A stretch of DNA of 34,250 nt. Source: JAUXLW01 sp964195005 (GTDB lineage: Bacteria; Actinomycetota; Acidimicrobiia; Spongiisociales; SHLN01). Where the stretch lies: positions 1 to 34,250 of the forward strand of contig CAXMOO010000167.1 in NCBI GenBank assembly GCA_964195005.1. The letters run 5' to 3'. The notes beneath the pieces were generated by a model. It had not been told where the DNA came from and ran no database searches. It was given only the letters and a program-made list of their open reading frames with translations. The position numbers and the translations under genes were made by a program. Of the stretch, positions 1-7,591 are shown piece by piece (the stretch's first letter is position 1; each line of letters begins with the position of its first letter).

Positions 1-1163
1 CGGCTCACCTGGCGCTCGACCCCTTCGCGGCGCATCGACTCGATGAGCACAGCCAGCTGCAATTCACCCCTGCCGGCTACTTCGATGACCTCTGGTGAGG
101 CCGTGGCCCCGATTCGGATCGACACGTTGCCGAGGACCTCACGTTCGAGGCGGTCCTTTATCTGGCGGGAAGTCAGGAACCTGCCGTCCCTTCCCGCCAG
201 CGGCGATGTGTTCACGCCGAAGGTCATTCTCAGAACCGGCTCATCGACGGTGAGTCTCGGCAGGGGCTTCGGATTGTTGACATCTGCGATTGTGTCGCCG
301 ATCTCCACTTCGGGGAACCCTGCCAGGATGAACAGGTCGCCGGCCACGCGGTCGGTCACCTCGGTCCGCTCCAGTCCCGTGAACCCGAGGAGGCTCGTCA
401 GCTTGCGTTTCAGGGGGGCTTCCTCGTTGCTTTGGCAAAGGGCAACTTCCTCCCCGGCCCGCATGGTGCCCTGGGCAACCCGGCCGATAGCCAGGCGTCC
501 CAGATAGTCCGAGGCGTCGAGGTTGGTGACGAGGGCCTGGAGTGGGGCATCGGGGTCGCCCGATGGCGACGGGATGGTGTCGACGATGGCGTCGAGGAGG
601 GTGGACAGATCGGCTTCCGGATCGGGGATACCCATGCCGTTCATTGCCCTCCCCTGGCGGGCCACGGTGGAGATGATCGGGAATTCAATGTGGTCATCGG
701 AAGCATCCAGGTCGAAGAACAGCTGGTAGATCTCGTCGACGACGTCTTTGATACGTGAATCGGGGCGGTCGACTTTGTTGACGACGACGACGGCGGGCAG
801 GTGGAGGTCCAGCGCCTTAGACAGCACGTATCTGGTCTGTGGCATCGGCCCTTCAGCCGCGTCCACGAGCAGCAAGACCCCGTCGACCATGGCCAGGGCA
901 CGTTCGACTTCTCCACCGAAGTCGGCGTGGCCCGGGGTATCAACCAGGTTGATCCGGGTTCCTTTCCATTTCACCGACGCCGCCTTGGCGAGGATGGTGA
1001 TGCCCCGTTCGCGCTCCTGGTCGCTGGAGTCCATTACCCGATCGACCCGCGTCTCATGTGAGGCGAACACGCCCGTCGAGGACAGCATGGCGTCGACGAG
1101 AGTGGTTTTCCCGTGATCGACGTGCGCGATCAAGGCGACATTGCGGAAGGAGGATGCAGACAT
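1..1163 (-). CDS. typA: TypA/BipA ribosome-associated GTPase, N-terminal part (cut by window edge)
   Basis: Translation GTPase of the EF-G/LepA/BipA superfamily; the family binds the 70S ribosome and acts in large-subunit assembly and stress adaptation. Reading the minus strand from the ATG at 1163 gives about 387 residues that stay open to the window edge, so roughly the last third is missing. Visible motifs: G1 AHVDHGKTT (about residues 13-21), the switch-I RGITI segment, G3 DTPGH, G4 NKVD, then the domain-2 beta barrel and the start of the EF-G-like domain (GRGELQLAVLIE). GRGELQL is typical of TypA rather than EF-G. There is no Shine-Dalgarno; a TACCAT hexamer lies 9 nt before the ATG, so a very short or absent leader is possible. 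It is divergent from the PLP-enzyme gene with 78 bp between the starts. The family call is near certain. Confidence 0.95.
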   Translation of the reverse strand, partial: MSASSFRNVALIAHVDHGKTTLVDAMLSSTGVFASHETRVDRVMDSSDQERERGITILAKAASVKWKGTRINLVDTPGHADFGGEVERALAMVDGVLLLVDAAEGPMPQTRYVLSKALDLHLPAVVVVNKVDRPDSRIKDVVDEIYQLFFDLDASDDHIEFPIISTVARQGRAMNGMGIPDPEADLSTLLDAIVDTIPSPSGDPDAPLQALVTNLDASDYLGRLAIGRVAQGTMRAGEEVALCQSNEEAPLKRKLTSLLGFTGLERTEVTDRVAGDLFILAGFPEVEIGDTIADVNNPKPLPRLTVDEPVLRMTFGVNTSPLAGRDGRFLTSRQIKDRLEREVLGNVSIRIGATASPEVIEVAGRGELQLAVLIESMRREGVERQVS

Positions 1164-1227
1164 TGCCGGGGAATGGTACAGCCACGGTCGCCGTCGGCAC
1201 CGTCCTCATGTGCCTTTCCTCATCTCC

Positions 1228-1233
1228 TAGGCT
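1228..1233 (+). promoter_or_regulatory. -10-like TAGGCT, probable leaderless start of the PLP-enzyme gene
   Basis: TAGGCT ends 8 nt before the ATG at 1242 and no Shine-Dalgarno lies between them. It fits the window-wide TANNNT plus 6-8 nt pattern. No convincing -35 hexamer is visible. Confidence 0.45.
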
Positions 1234-1241
1234 TCCCCTCC

Positions 1242-2288
1242 ATGAGCGGTGACCCTTTCACGCAGGCCATCCACGGCGACTCTTTCGTTGAGGATGGAAT
1301 CGACGTGGCTCCTCCGATCCATGTGACGTCAACCTATGACCGTTCTGAGCAATCCGAGATGGTGTATCGCCGAGATCGACACGTCACTACCGAGCGTCTC
1401 GAGGCCGTCTTAGGGGCTCTCGAGGGTGGCCACGCCGTCTGCTACCCGTCGGGCCTGGCGGCAACGGGCGCGGTGCTGCGACATCTGAAGCCGAAACGGG
1501 TCTTTCTGTCGCCGGACGTATATCACGGCACTCGCTGGCAGATGAGCGAGGAAGCCCCTTGGGAGCTGATAGATGACATGGGCCGGGCAGGGGAGGGAGA
1601 TGTCATCTGGTTTGAGACTCCGTCGAATCCCAAAGCACTCATCATCGACATAGCGGAGGTGACCGCCGCGGCCACCGACGGCGGCGCCAGAGTCGTGGTC
1701 GATTCGACCTTTGCCACTCCCATACTTCAACACCCCCTGGCGTTGGGCGCCGACTTCGTTATGCACTCCACTACCAAGTACATCGGCGGGCACTCCGACG
1801 CAATGGGGGGCGTGATTGTCGCTCCGGATGAGGAGACGGCCGTTGCTCTCCGGAAGGCTCGCCGCCGCGACGGTGTGATTCCGGGCTCACTCGACGCGTG
1901 GTTGACCCTGCGGGGCGTCCGCACGCTCCCACTTCGCATTGAACGCCAGTGCCGCAGCGCTATCGAAATCGCCTCGTTTCTCGAAGGCAGGGTGGCGACG
2001 GTGTGGCACCCCAGCTTGACGTCCCACCCCGGCCATGAGGTGTGGGAGCGGCAGATGACTCTTCCCGGTGCCATCATCGCCTTTGAAATGGAGACTCAGG
2101 AGGCAGCCGGGGCGGTCCTCGCCAGGTTGCGGGTCATCTCCAACGCCACCTCGTTGGGTGGAGTCGAGTCGCTGATAGAGCACCGGTTGCAGGTGAATCC
2201 CGATGCACCCCCCGAGCTGTTGCGGTTGTCGGTGGGCCTGGAAGCCCCGGCCGACCTGATTGCCGACCTCGAGCAGGCCCTCGGCTGA
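1242..2288 (+). CDS. Cys/Met-metabolism PLP-dependent enzyme (cystathionine gamma-synthase/lyase family)
   Basis: Fold-type I PLP enzyme of the trans-sulfuration family, 348 aa, a little shorter than the usual 380-400. The PLP lysine is K179 in STTKYIGGHSD, preceded by the family segment VVDSTFATPILQHPLALGADF; LEGGHAVCYPSGLAAT is the usual early helix region. The N-terminal phosphate/substrate loop, normally Y-S-R-x-x-N-P-T, reads YRRDRHVT here, so the Asn-Pro pair is lost while Tyr and Arg remain. This makes the exact reaction (gamma-synthase, gamma-lyase, beta-lyase or methionine gamma-lyase) undecidable from sequence. The ATG at 1242 is chosen because the homologous region starts there and a -10-like hexamer lies just upstream; the frame is also open further upstream, over typA. 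It converges on the FNR-fusion gene with only 18 bp between stops. Confidence 0.85.
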   Translation: MSGDPFTQAIHGDSFVEDGIDVAPPIHVTSTYDRSEQSEMVYRRDRHVTTERLEAVLGALEGGHAVCYPSGLAATGAVLRHLKPKRVFLSPDVYHGTRWQMSEEAPWELIDDMGRAGEGDVIWFETPSNPKALIIDIAEVTAAATDGGARVVVDSTFATPILQHPLALGADFVMHSTTKYIGGHSDAMGGVIVAPDEETAVALRKARRRDGVIPGSLDAWLTLRGVRTLPLRIERQCRSAIEIASFLEGRVATVWHPSLTSHPGHEVWERQMTLPGAIIAFEMETQEAAGAVLARLRVISNATSLGGVESLIEHRLQVNPDAPPELLRLSVGLEAPADLIADLEQALG

Positions 2289-2306
2289 ACCGGGGAGCCA
2301 GTCGGT

Positions 2307-4103
2307 CTACCAGTATTCCTCGTAGTGGACGTTGCCTTCCACGCCGCGATGGTCAACTGTGAATCCTCGTTCGGTGAGGATCTGACACACCCCAAGCTCT
2401 TCGGGAAAAGTCGGGGTGTTGTCCTCCCATTCCGGAAAGCCGATCATTAGAGGATTGCCGCAAAGGAAGAATTGGGAGCGCTCAGGTGTGGGCTCATGCC
2501 CGAGCACCTCGTCGAGCATGCCACTTCCGATGAGCTGTTGGATGTAGACCTTGTTGTTGATGGTGTCCGCTTCCCGAGTGGTTAGTGGGAGGTAGGTGTA
2601 GTTCGGGTAGAGCTTCTCCAGGCGGCGGTGGGTCTCCAGATAAGCCAGGTCACGCTTGTAACGCACGCAGCATGCGGCGACGATACGGCCGGTGTGCCCA
2701 TCGCGCAGAAGCTGGGCAGTCATGTTGTTGTGGGGCGCCTCGCCGGTCCCCGTCGACAAGAAGATCACATCCATCGTTGGGTCGACGACAGGCTTGAGCG
2801 TGTACCGCCCTGCCACTTTGGCGCCCATGAAGATGCGGTCTCCCTTCTTTTTGAGCGCGAGGCGGGGGGTGAGCTCGGGCAGGTGCTCCATTCCCTCCGG
2901 CCGGACCAGCACTATGTAGTACTCCACCCCATCGATGTCCTCGGGAGGGACGACTTTGTCGTTGTTGTCGAGGATCGGATGGGAGATCGAGTAGGACCGT
3001 CGCACCAGCTTCTCGACTTTGGCTTCGTCGAGGTGTTCATCTTCCCCATCGAGGCGGGGCTCCCAGTAGCCGAGTGCCAGCGTGGCGTATTGGCCGGGCT
3101 GATGGGAGGCATCGCCTACATCCGGCTTCACCCGCAAGATCCACAAATCGCTGTGGTAGTTCTCGAATTCGGTGATGGTGGCGTTGTAATGCTGCTCCCG
3201 CAGCTTCTCAGCGAGCCCTTCCCGAACCAGGCTCGGACGAGCCTCCAGATCGCGGGCTCCGGCCAGGTCGGGGAAGTGATCGTCGTGGAGGGCTTGCCAG
3301 GCATGGCCGGGCGATATGGTGGCAAACCCGGAAGCGGCAGTCTCCGACGGACTGTGGTCCTGGTCACTGAGTACGTACACCGCGGCGGGGCCCTCACGCT
3401 CGCTCTCGAGTGTGATGCCGATCCGCTTCAGCCGCCCGGCGAGGCCGGCCCCTCCGAGGTCGTAAATGATGCGATCGAATTGCAGGTCGGGCGTTCCCCG
3501 ATCGGAAAACGTCACCATTGGAAATCCGTCGACGTCGATGACCTCTTGCGGATGGGCCATCCACAAGATTGCCGCCCCGCGTGAAGACTCGATCTCGAGT
3601 AGATCCTGGCGCACCAGCGTCGCCAAACTGTCGAACGATGTGCTTGGCAGGCTGAGCACTACCCCGGTGTATCCGCTTGCAACGAGGCTCTCGCATTGCT
3701 CGGCCCCGGATTCACCTACTCCCACCACCAGAATGTCGTCCCCGGGGGGTACGTCGGCAGGCATCTCAAAATGAATGCGATCTGTCAGCGAGGCCGGGAT
3801 CTCATAGTCCGGCTTCCTGGATTGCTTGGCGAAGCCGGCCGCCACCACCGCCACGCGGGCAGTCAGCGAGAGGTCCTCGCCCTCGATGATGACTTCCTCG
3901 CCTTCGATGATGCGCGTGACCGGTGTACCGAAACGGGTCTCGGGCTCCCCGCCCAGCTCGGGAAGCGGGTGGGCCTCGGAATCGATGATGACTATTCGCT
4001 TGACACCGGCCTCGAATGCATCGAGGGCCACAGACAGGCCGGAGCGGTTGGCTCCGATGATGGCGAGGTCGTAGTTGGTCAATGACACGTCAGGCTGGTC
4101 CAC
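2307..4103 (-). CDS. Fusion flavoprotein: pyridine-nucleotide oxidoreductase module + ferredoxin-NADP+ reductase (Fpr-type)
   Basis: 598 aa with two redox modules. Residues about 10-285 form a thioredoxin-reductase-like module: a first dinucleotide-binding strand with GANRSG (17-22, third Gly of GxGxxG replaced by Asn) and acidic D41, then a second Rossmann motif GVGESG (128-133). No redox CxxC is present, so disulfide reductase activity is unlikely. Residues about 290-598 are a complete Fpr-type FNR: RRSYSISHP (368-376, FAD), GTGEAPHN (452-459, NADP), CGNP (548-551), and a C-terminal aromatic tail ending YW, as in bacterial Fpr proteins. FNR swaps electrons between NADPH and ferredoxin or flavodoxin in the cytoplasm; the role of the N-terminal module is unknown. 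It lies 21 bp downstream of the universal stress protein gene on the same strand, so co-transcription is likely. The frame is continuous, with no sign of a joining artefact. Confidence 0.85.
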   Translation of the reverse strand: MDQPDVSLTNYDLAIIGANRSGLSVALDAFEAGVKRIVIIDSEAHPLPELGGEPETRFGTPVTRIIEGEEVIIEGEDLSLTARVAVVAAGFAKQSRKPDYEIPASLTDRIHFEMPADVPPGDDILVVGVGESGAEQCESLVASGYTGVVLSLPSTSFDSLATLVRQDLLEIESSRGAAILWMAHPQEVIDVDGFPMVTFSDRGTPDLQFDRIIYDLGGAGLAGRLKRIGITLESEREGPAAVYVLSDQDHSPSETAASGFATISPGHAWQALHDDHFPDLAGARDLEARPSLVREGLAEKLREQHYNATITEFENYHSDLWILRVKPDVGDASHQPGQYATLALGYWEPRLDGEDEHLDEAKVEKLVRRSYSISHPILDNNDKVVPPEDIDGVEYYIVLVRPEGMEHLPELTPRLALKKKGDRIFMGAKVAGRYTLKPVVDPTMDVIFLSTGTGEAPHNNMTAQLLRDGHTGRIVAACCVRYKRDLAYLETHRRLEKLYPNYTYLPLTTREADTINNKVYIQQLIGSGMLDEVLGHEPTPERSQFFLCGNPLMIGFPEWEDNTPTFPEELGVCQILTERGFTVDHRGVEGNVHYEEYW

Positions 4104-4124
4104 CCGAAAATACTGCCACGCTTG

Positions 4125-4577
4125 TCACCGGACGGCGAGCACCGGCACGTCCGACAGATGAATCACCTTATGCGAAACGCTTCCGAGCATGGACGCCGGG
4201 AGGTCGCTCAAGCCCCGGGTCCCTATCACTATTAGATCTACGCCCGTGCCGTTGGCGTGCTCGATAATTTGCTGCGCCGGGTTACCTCGCCTGGCAACCA
4301 CCTCGACGTCCGGCACTCCGAGCTCGCGAACGCGCTTTTCCGCGTCGTCCGTGACCTTGGCAGCGGCCAGATTGAGAACGTCCTGTTCATGGAACTCAAC
4401 GTGCTCGATTCGCTCCAGCTCCTGCAGATCACTGAGGGTGCTCATCACACGCGGATGGCGAGCTACGTGCAGAATCGTAAGCTTGGCGTGGTATCGCATG
4501 GCGAGGTCGGCGGCGATCCCAATTGCGTGGTCGGCGTGATCAGATCCGTCGATCGCTACCAATAGGTGCTTAAACAT
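4125..4577 (-). CDS. Universal stress protein (UspA family)
   Basis: Single Usp domain, 150 aa, cytoplasmic, probably a nucleotide-binding homodimer. The N-terminus FKHLLVAIDGSDHADHA is the usual first strand and loop with the conserved Asp. The C-terminal ATP-binding signature reads GTRGLSDLPASMLGSVSHKVI and fits G-2x-G-9x-G-S, so an ATP-binding Usp is expected. The frame opens 7 codons earlier, but GGAGGT sits 7 nt before the ATG at 4577 and decides that start. It is followed after 21 bp by the FNR-fusion gene, and its start lies 61 bp past the stop of the exonuclease gene. In actinobacteria Usp genes are commonly tied to hypoxia or redox stress, which would suit the flavoprotein partner, but that link is inferred. 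Confidence 0.92.
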   Translation of the reverse strand: MFKHLLVAIDGSDHADHAIGIAADLAMRYHAKLTILHVARHPRVMSTLSDLQELERIEHVEFHEQDVLNLAAAKVTDDAEKRVRELGVPDVEVVARRGNPAQQIIEHANGTGVDLIVIGTRGLSDLPASMLGSVSHKVIHLSDVPVLAVR

Positions 4578-4638
4578 CACTCTTACCTCCAATTCCACCG
4601 TATCTGGAGAAGGAAGAGCTTGCTACGGCCGTTTGTCA

Positions 4639-5508
4639 CTACTCCTGCCACGTTTGGGGGCGTTCGGCGAGCTGGTCGAAGTCCAGCTCCCGGCACAGCT
4701 CGAGATAGGGTCCGCGGGCCACCCCGTGCCATTCGAGATCGGCGATCGATTGGTCCAGAGGGACGTCCCGGCGTAAGACTGCCAGCTCGCGGAAGAGGAG
4801 TGCGTCATCCCGATTTTCGGCCAGCGTTTGTGCCAGGCGGGCCGCGCTCCGTACGTTGACGGACCATCGCTCGGCATCGTCTGGTATCTCCTCAATAGTC
4901 CGGTAATGGGCGAGAACTGTTGCCGTGGACTTGGCTCCCCATCCGTGTAGCCCGGGGATCCCGTCGGCGGTGTCACCAACCAGCCCTAAGTAGTCGGGGA
5001 TCGAGGAGGGGGCGACACCGAACTTTTCCCACACGCCGTCTTCGTCCCGTTCGATCTCCTGACGACGGTCATAGGTGACGACCTTCCTTCGGATCACACA
5101 CTGAGCGAAGTCCTTGTCGGGGCTGAGAATCACCACGCGCTCGACATCGTCGGCGTACTTCCAGGCGCCGGTGGCCAGGGCGTCGTCTGCCTCGAACCTG
5201 GTCATCGCCCAAACCGTCACTCCCATCGCCTCGAGGGCCCGTTCCGCCAGCGGGAACTGCTGCATCAGCACCTCGGGGACACCTTCGCCTGTTTTGTATC
5301 CGGCGAACATCTCGTTACGGAACGATTCGATTACTTGGTCGGTCGCCGCCGCCAGGTGGGTCACACCGGGCTCTCGCAACAGGCTGAGCGTCGAGGCGAT
5401 GAGCCCGGCCACCGCGCCCACTTCTCGTCCGTCGGGAGCGCTGCGCTCGGGGGCGCCGAAGAATGCGCGAAACAGCTCGTACGTCGCGTCGAGCAGGTGT
5501 AATTGCAT
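4639..5508 (-). CDS. Stand-alone 5'-3' exonuclease (PolA N-terminal/flap-endonuclease family)
   Basis: 289 aa. Metal-dependent 5' nuclease like the N-terminal domain of DNA polymerase I, without a polymerase domain; likely removes 5' flaps or RNA primers. Visible pieces: MQLHLLDATYELFRAFFGAP (first acidic ligand), DQVIESFRNEMFAGYKTGEG (helical-arch region), RFEADDALAT and VVILSPDKDFAQ (acidic cluster), and GLVGDTADGIPGLHGWGAKS (helix-hairpin-helix with the late Asp pair). All catalytic acidic patches look intact. The family's first strand begins at the ATG at 5508. TAGGAT lies 7 nt before that ATG and no Shine-Dalgarno is seen, pointing to a leaderless mRNA. The frame is open 42 codons further upstream, but that stretch resembles no domain. 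Confidence 0.9.
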   Translation of the reverse strand: MQLHLLDATYELFRAFFGAPERSAPDGREVGAVAGLIASTLSLLREPGVTHLAAATDQVIESFRNEMFAGYKTGEGVPEVLMQQFPLAERALEAMGVTVWAMTRFEADDALATGAWKYADDVERVVILSPDKDFAQCVIRRKVVTYDRRQEIERDEDGVWEKFGVAPSSIPDYLGLVGDTADGIPGLHGWGAKSTATVLAHYRTIEEIPDDAERWSVNVRSAARLAQTLAENRDDALLFRELAVLRRDVPLDQSIADLEWHGVARGPYLELCRELDFDQLAERPQTWQE

Positions 5509-5515
5509 GCCCGCG

Positions 5516-5521
5516 ATCCTA
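5516..5521 (-). promoter_or_regulatory. -10-like TAGGAT for the exonuclease gene
   Basis: On the minus strand TAGGAT ends 7 nt before the ATG at 5508 with no Shine-Dalgarno between. The expected -35 position, about 5539-5544, falls inside the palindrome at 5535-5554. Confidence 0.45.
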
Positions 5522-5534
5522 GGTTGTGGGCTTC

Positions 5535-5554
5535 TCCTTCCCTCGTGGGAAGGA
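5535..5554. promoter_or_regulatory. Perfect 8-bp inverted repeat with 4-nt centre; operator or hairpin candidate
   Basis: TCCTTCCC, TCGT, GGGAAGGA. It lies between the divergent exonuclease and 5689 genes and covers the expected -35 of the exonuclease promoter, so a repressor site is plausible. If the exonuclease transcript is leaderless, this DNA is not transcribed from that promoter and would act as DNA rather than RNA. Confidence 0.4.
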
Positions 5555-5675
5555 AGGTGGCGCCGGCCCGCAGGCCCGGTGACGGAAGAGGGGAGCACCA
5601 AGCCACCAACCATGAGCTTCCCCACCTCGCCCATTCAGGCGCCAGAGGGCGGTTCCGCTCGGGGCTTCGCGGTAG

Positions 5676-5681
5676 TACCGT
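5676..5681 (+). promoter_or_regulatory. -10-like TACCGT for the 5689 operon
   Basis: TACCGT ends 7 nt before the ATG at 5689 with no Shine-Dalgarno, the same spacing as the other predicted leaderless genes here. Confidence 0.35.
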
Positions 5682-5688
5682 TGCCGTC

Positions 5689-6225
5689 ATGAGAAGGGCC
5701 GATACCAGGAGGATTATTGGTGAGGCCGAGCTGATCAGCGGCCTGTTTTCAAACCAGTGGCAGCTCGTGCAGCATGGTGAGGTTCTGGCCAACGCCATCC
5801 GTCGTCCCCGCAACGCTTACACCAGGGTTACTCTCAAAGACGGCACCCGCTGGACTCTGCAACCGGACGGCTGGGGGGTCGTGCGGGCAGTGGAGGACGA
5901 CGTTCCTTTCGCCAGGGCAACCCGGGCCTCGTTCTGGGGTAATCGCTGGGAGATCTCCGGGGTGGATTACACCTACCGATTGGTCCATGACGGTCGTATA
6001 CCGCGTCGCTGGGTGCTCGAAGTTGGGACGGAACCGGCTGCCTGGCTCCGTGGCTCTGCAGTGAACTACAACCGGGTGCGGTTCAACGCCCCGATCTCGA
6101 TTCCCATTTCTGCCGGCTTGTTGGCGTGGCACGTGGTGGCCCGGCCCTGGGAGGCGGTGGCATTCGCTCCCGAGCTCCTCACTGCCGACGGTCGGAGAGC
6201 CACTGCCGCCGAACCTCTCTCGTAG
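5689..6225 (+). CDS. Conserved-looking protein of unknown function, 178 aa
   Basis: I do not recognise the family. The protein is soluble, with no signal peptide or membrane span, and is rich in short alternating strands with Trp/Tyr/Arg (RWTLQPDGWGVVRAVEDD, FWGNRWEISGVDYTYRLV, RWVLEVGTEPAAWLR). The pattern of a ligand-like beta sheet with repeated basic and aromatic turns is loosely reminiscent of LURP-one/tubby-like folds, but this is only an impression. It ends with an Ala/Pro stretch, SAGLLAWHVVARPWEAVAFAP. The ATG at 5689 is chosen from the -10-like hexamer just upstream; the frame is also open before it. It is the first gene of a plus-strand run, 9 bp ahead of the rhodanese gene, which suggests co-transcription. 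Confidence 0.65.
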   Translation: MRRADTRRIIGEAELISGLFSNQWQLVQHGEVLANAIRRPRNAYTRVTLKDGTRWTLQPDGWGVVRAVEDDVPFARATRASFWGNRWEISGVDYTYRLVHDGRIPRRWVLEVGTEPAAWLRGSAVNYNRVRFNAPISIPISAGLLAWHVVARPWEAVAFAPELLTADGRRATAAEPLS

Positions 6226-6234
6226 ACCCTCCAA

Positions 6235-7098
6235 GTGGCAGACGGCTCCACTACCTCACCTTTAGTAAGCACCGACTGGCTTGCAGAACACCTGGACCAT
6301 TCCATTCTTCGGCTGGCGGACACCCGCTGGTACCTGGGAGAGCCGGAGCGGGGGCGGGAGGCCTTTCTCGAGGCCCACATCCCCGGTGCAATCTATGTAG
6401 ACCTGGACACCGACCTGTCGGCAGAAGACGGGCTGGGGCGACACCCGCTACCCGATTGGGATATCTTCGCCGTTCGCATGTGCCGGCTCGGCATCGGCGA
6501 CAAGAATCGCGTGGTGGCCTACGACGATCGCGGGGGAGCCATCGCGTCCCGTCTGTGGTGGATGTTGCGAGCCATCGGCCATGAGCACAGCTACGTCCTG
6601 GACGGGGGTTTGACTGCATGGACAGAGGACGGCCACCCGGTCTCCGATCATGTCACCAGCCACCCTGAGGCCGACCTGTCGGTAAGCCTCCAGTCGGGAC
6701 TGACTGTCGACCGTGACCAGCTTCGCGAACGCCTTGGTTCCATCCTGACGCTCGATGCTCGCTCGGGCGATCGCTACCGGGGAGAGGTGGAGCCCATCGA
6801 TCCGATCGCAGGCCATATTCCCACTGCGATAAGCGCCGACTTTGAGGGGAACCTGGGCCCGGACCAGCGCTTCTTGCCGGTCGACGGGCTGAAGGCGCGC
6901 TACCGGAGTTTGGGTGTTGATGGATCCGGGACCGTGGTGGCCTACTGCGGGAGCGGAGTCAGCGCTTGTCACAACGTATTGGCGATGGAGCACGCCGGCC
7001 TGGGTCGGCCGCTGCTCTATCCGGGATCCTGGAGCGACTGGTCGACCGCCGGGTTCCCGGTAGCTACCGGGCCGGATCCGGGAGAACCATCCGGCTGA
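6235..7098 (+). CDS. Two-domain sulfurtransferase (rhodanese; thiosulfate/3-mercaptopyruvate type)
   Basis: 287 aa, tandem rhodanese domains, moves a sulfane sulfur from thiosulfate or 3-mercaptopyruvate to an acceptor thiol or cyanide. The N-terminal domain (about 10-135, LADTRWYLGEPERGREAFLEAHIPGAIYVDLD) is the inactive, structural copy. The C-terminal domain (about 160-280) has DARSGDRYRGEVEPID and the active loop C238-G-S-G-V-S-A. CGSGV(S/T)A is the loop usually given for 3-mercaptopyruvate sulfurtransferases, while thiosulfate enzymes have CRKGVT; the substrate therefore leans to mercaptopyruvate. The start is GTG at 6235 with no clear Shine-Dalgarno, 9 bp after the previous stop, so translation may be coupled. 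No signal peptide, so cytoplasmic. Confidence 0.92.
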   Translation: MADGSTTSPLVSTDWLAEHLDHSILRLADTRWYLGEPERGREAFLEAHIPGAIYVDLDTDLSAEDGLGRHPLPDWDIFAVRMCRLGIGDKNRVVAYDDRGGAIASRLWWMLRAIGHEHSYVLDGGLTAWTEDGHPVSDHVTSHPEADLSVSLQSGLTVDRDQLRERLGSILTLDARSGDRYRGEVEPIDPIAGHIPTAISADFEGNLGPDQRFLPVDGLKARYRSLGVDGSGTVVAYCGSGVSACHNVLAMEHAGLGRPLLYPGSWSDWSTAGFPVATGPDPGEPSG

Positions 7099-7128
7099 GC
7101 AGAGTCAACTTCTGCAGCTGCGGCGGGT

Positions 7129-7134
7129 TAGCCT
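7129..7134 (+). promoter_or_regulatory. -10-like TAGCCT for the cupredoxin lipoprotein gene
   Basis: TAGCCT ends 7 nt before the ATG at 7142 with no Shine-Dalgarno, so the lipoprotein/membrane-protein pair may have its own leaderless promoter inside the 43-bp gap after the rhodanese gene. Confidence 0.45.
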
Positions 7135-7141
7135 TTCAACG

Positions 7142-7591
7142 ATGATTCGAGCAGCACTCGTCGCTGCCACCCTCTTGGTAGTTGCCGCTTGCAACGGCGG
7201 ATCCGGGGGTACGACGGCGACTCCCGCACCCACCACCCAGCCGTTGACGACCACGAGTAGCCCGCAAGCGACGACCGCGCCGGCCGACACGCCAACGACG
7301 TCGACTACTGCCACCACCACGACTGTTCCAGACTTCGACCTCATCGAGGTAGACCTGACGGCCCCGGGAGACGATCCGGGCCGGGTGCCGGTTGAGCTGG
7401 GTCACACCGTTCGGTTGGTAATCACCGCCGACACCACTGACGAGGTCCACCTGCATGGCTACGACATCAAGGCCAGCTTGGCTCCCGGCTTCCCGGCTGT
7501 GCTCGACTTTGTGGCGGACATTCCCGGTATTTTCGACGTGGAGCTGGAAGGCACCGGGCAAGAGATCATGCAGCTGCAAGTGGCCCCTTGA
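7142..7591 (+). CDS. Cupredoxin-like lipoprotein
   Basis: 149 aa. A type II signal peptide ends in the lipobox VVAAC with C17 as lipidation site, followed by a Thr/Pro/Ala-rich linker (about 20-62), then a compact beta domain (about 65-149) of the EfeO-N/cupredoxin-1 kind: DDPGRVPVELGHTVRLVITA, DEVHLHGYD, a proline-rich turn and IFDVELEGTGQEIMQLQVAP. A classical blue-copper site needs two His, one Cys and usually Met. Here the HLHGYD histidines and one Met near the C-terminus are present but the Cys is missing, so either a non-blue copper site or no metal is likely. It would sit on the outer face of the membrane. It overlaps the start of the membrane-protein gene by 4 nt (TTGA), so the two are translationally coupled and probably work together. 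Confidence 0.82.
   Translation: MIRAALVAATLLVVAACNGGSGGTTATPAPTTQPLTTTSSPQATTAPADTPTTSTTATTTTVPDFDLIEVDLTAPGDDPGRVPVELGHTVRLVITADTTDEVHLHGYDIKASLAPGFPAVLDFVADIPGIFDVELEGTGQEIMQLQVAP

Noticed and set aside
2628..3584. Long open frame on the plus strand opposite the FNR-fusion gene; similar ones lie opposite the ureohydrolase (10317-11300) and arginase (28073-29119)
   Set aside because: They have no recognisable domain, while the opposite strand in each case carries full family motifs. Long antisense frames are expected in GC-rich genes with third-position bias.
5535..5554. Minus-strand hairpin with an ACGA loop, as in a guanidine-II (mini-ykkC) riboswitch
   Set aside because: That class needs two ACGR hairpins in tandem; only one is present, and the downstream gene is a nuclease.
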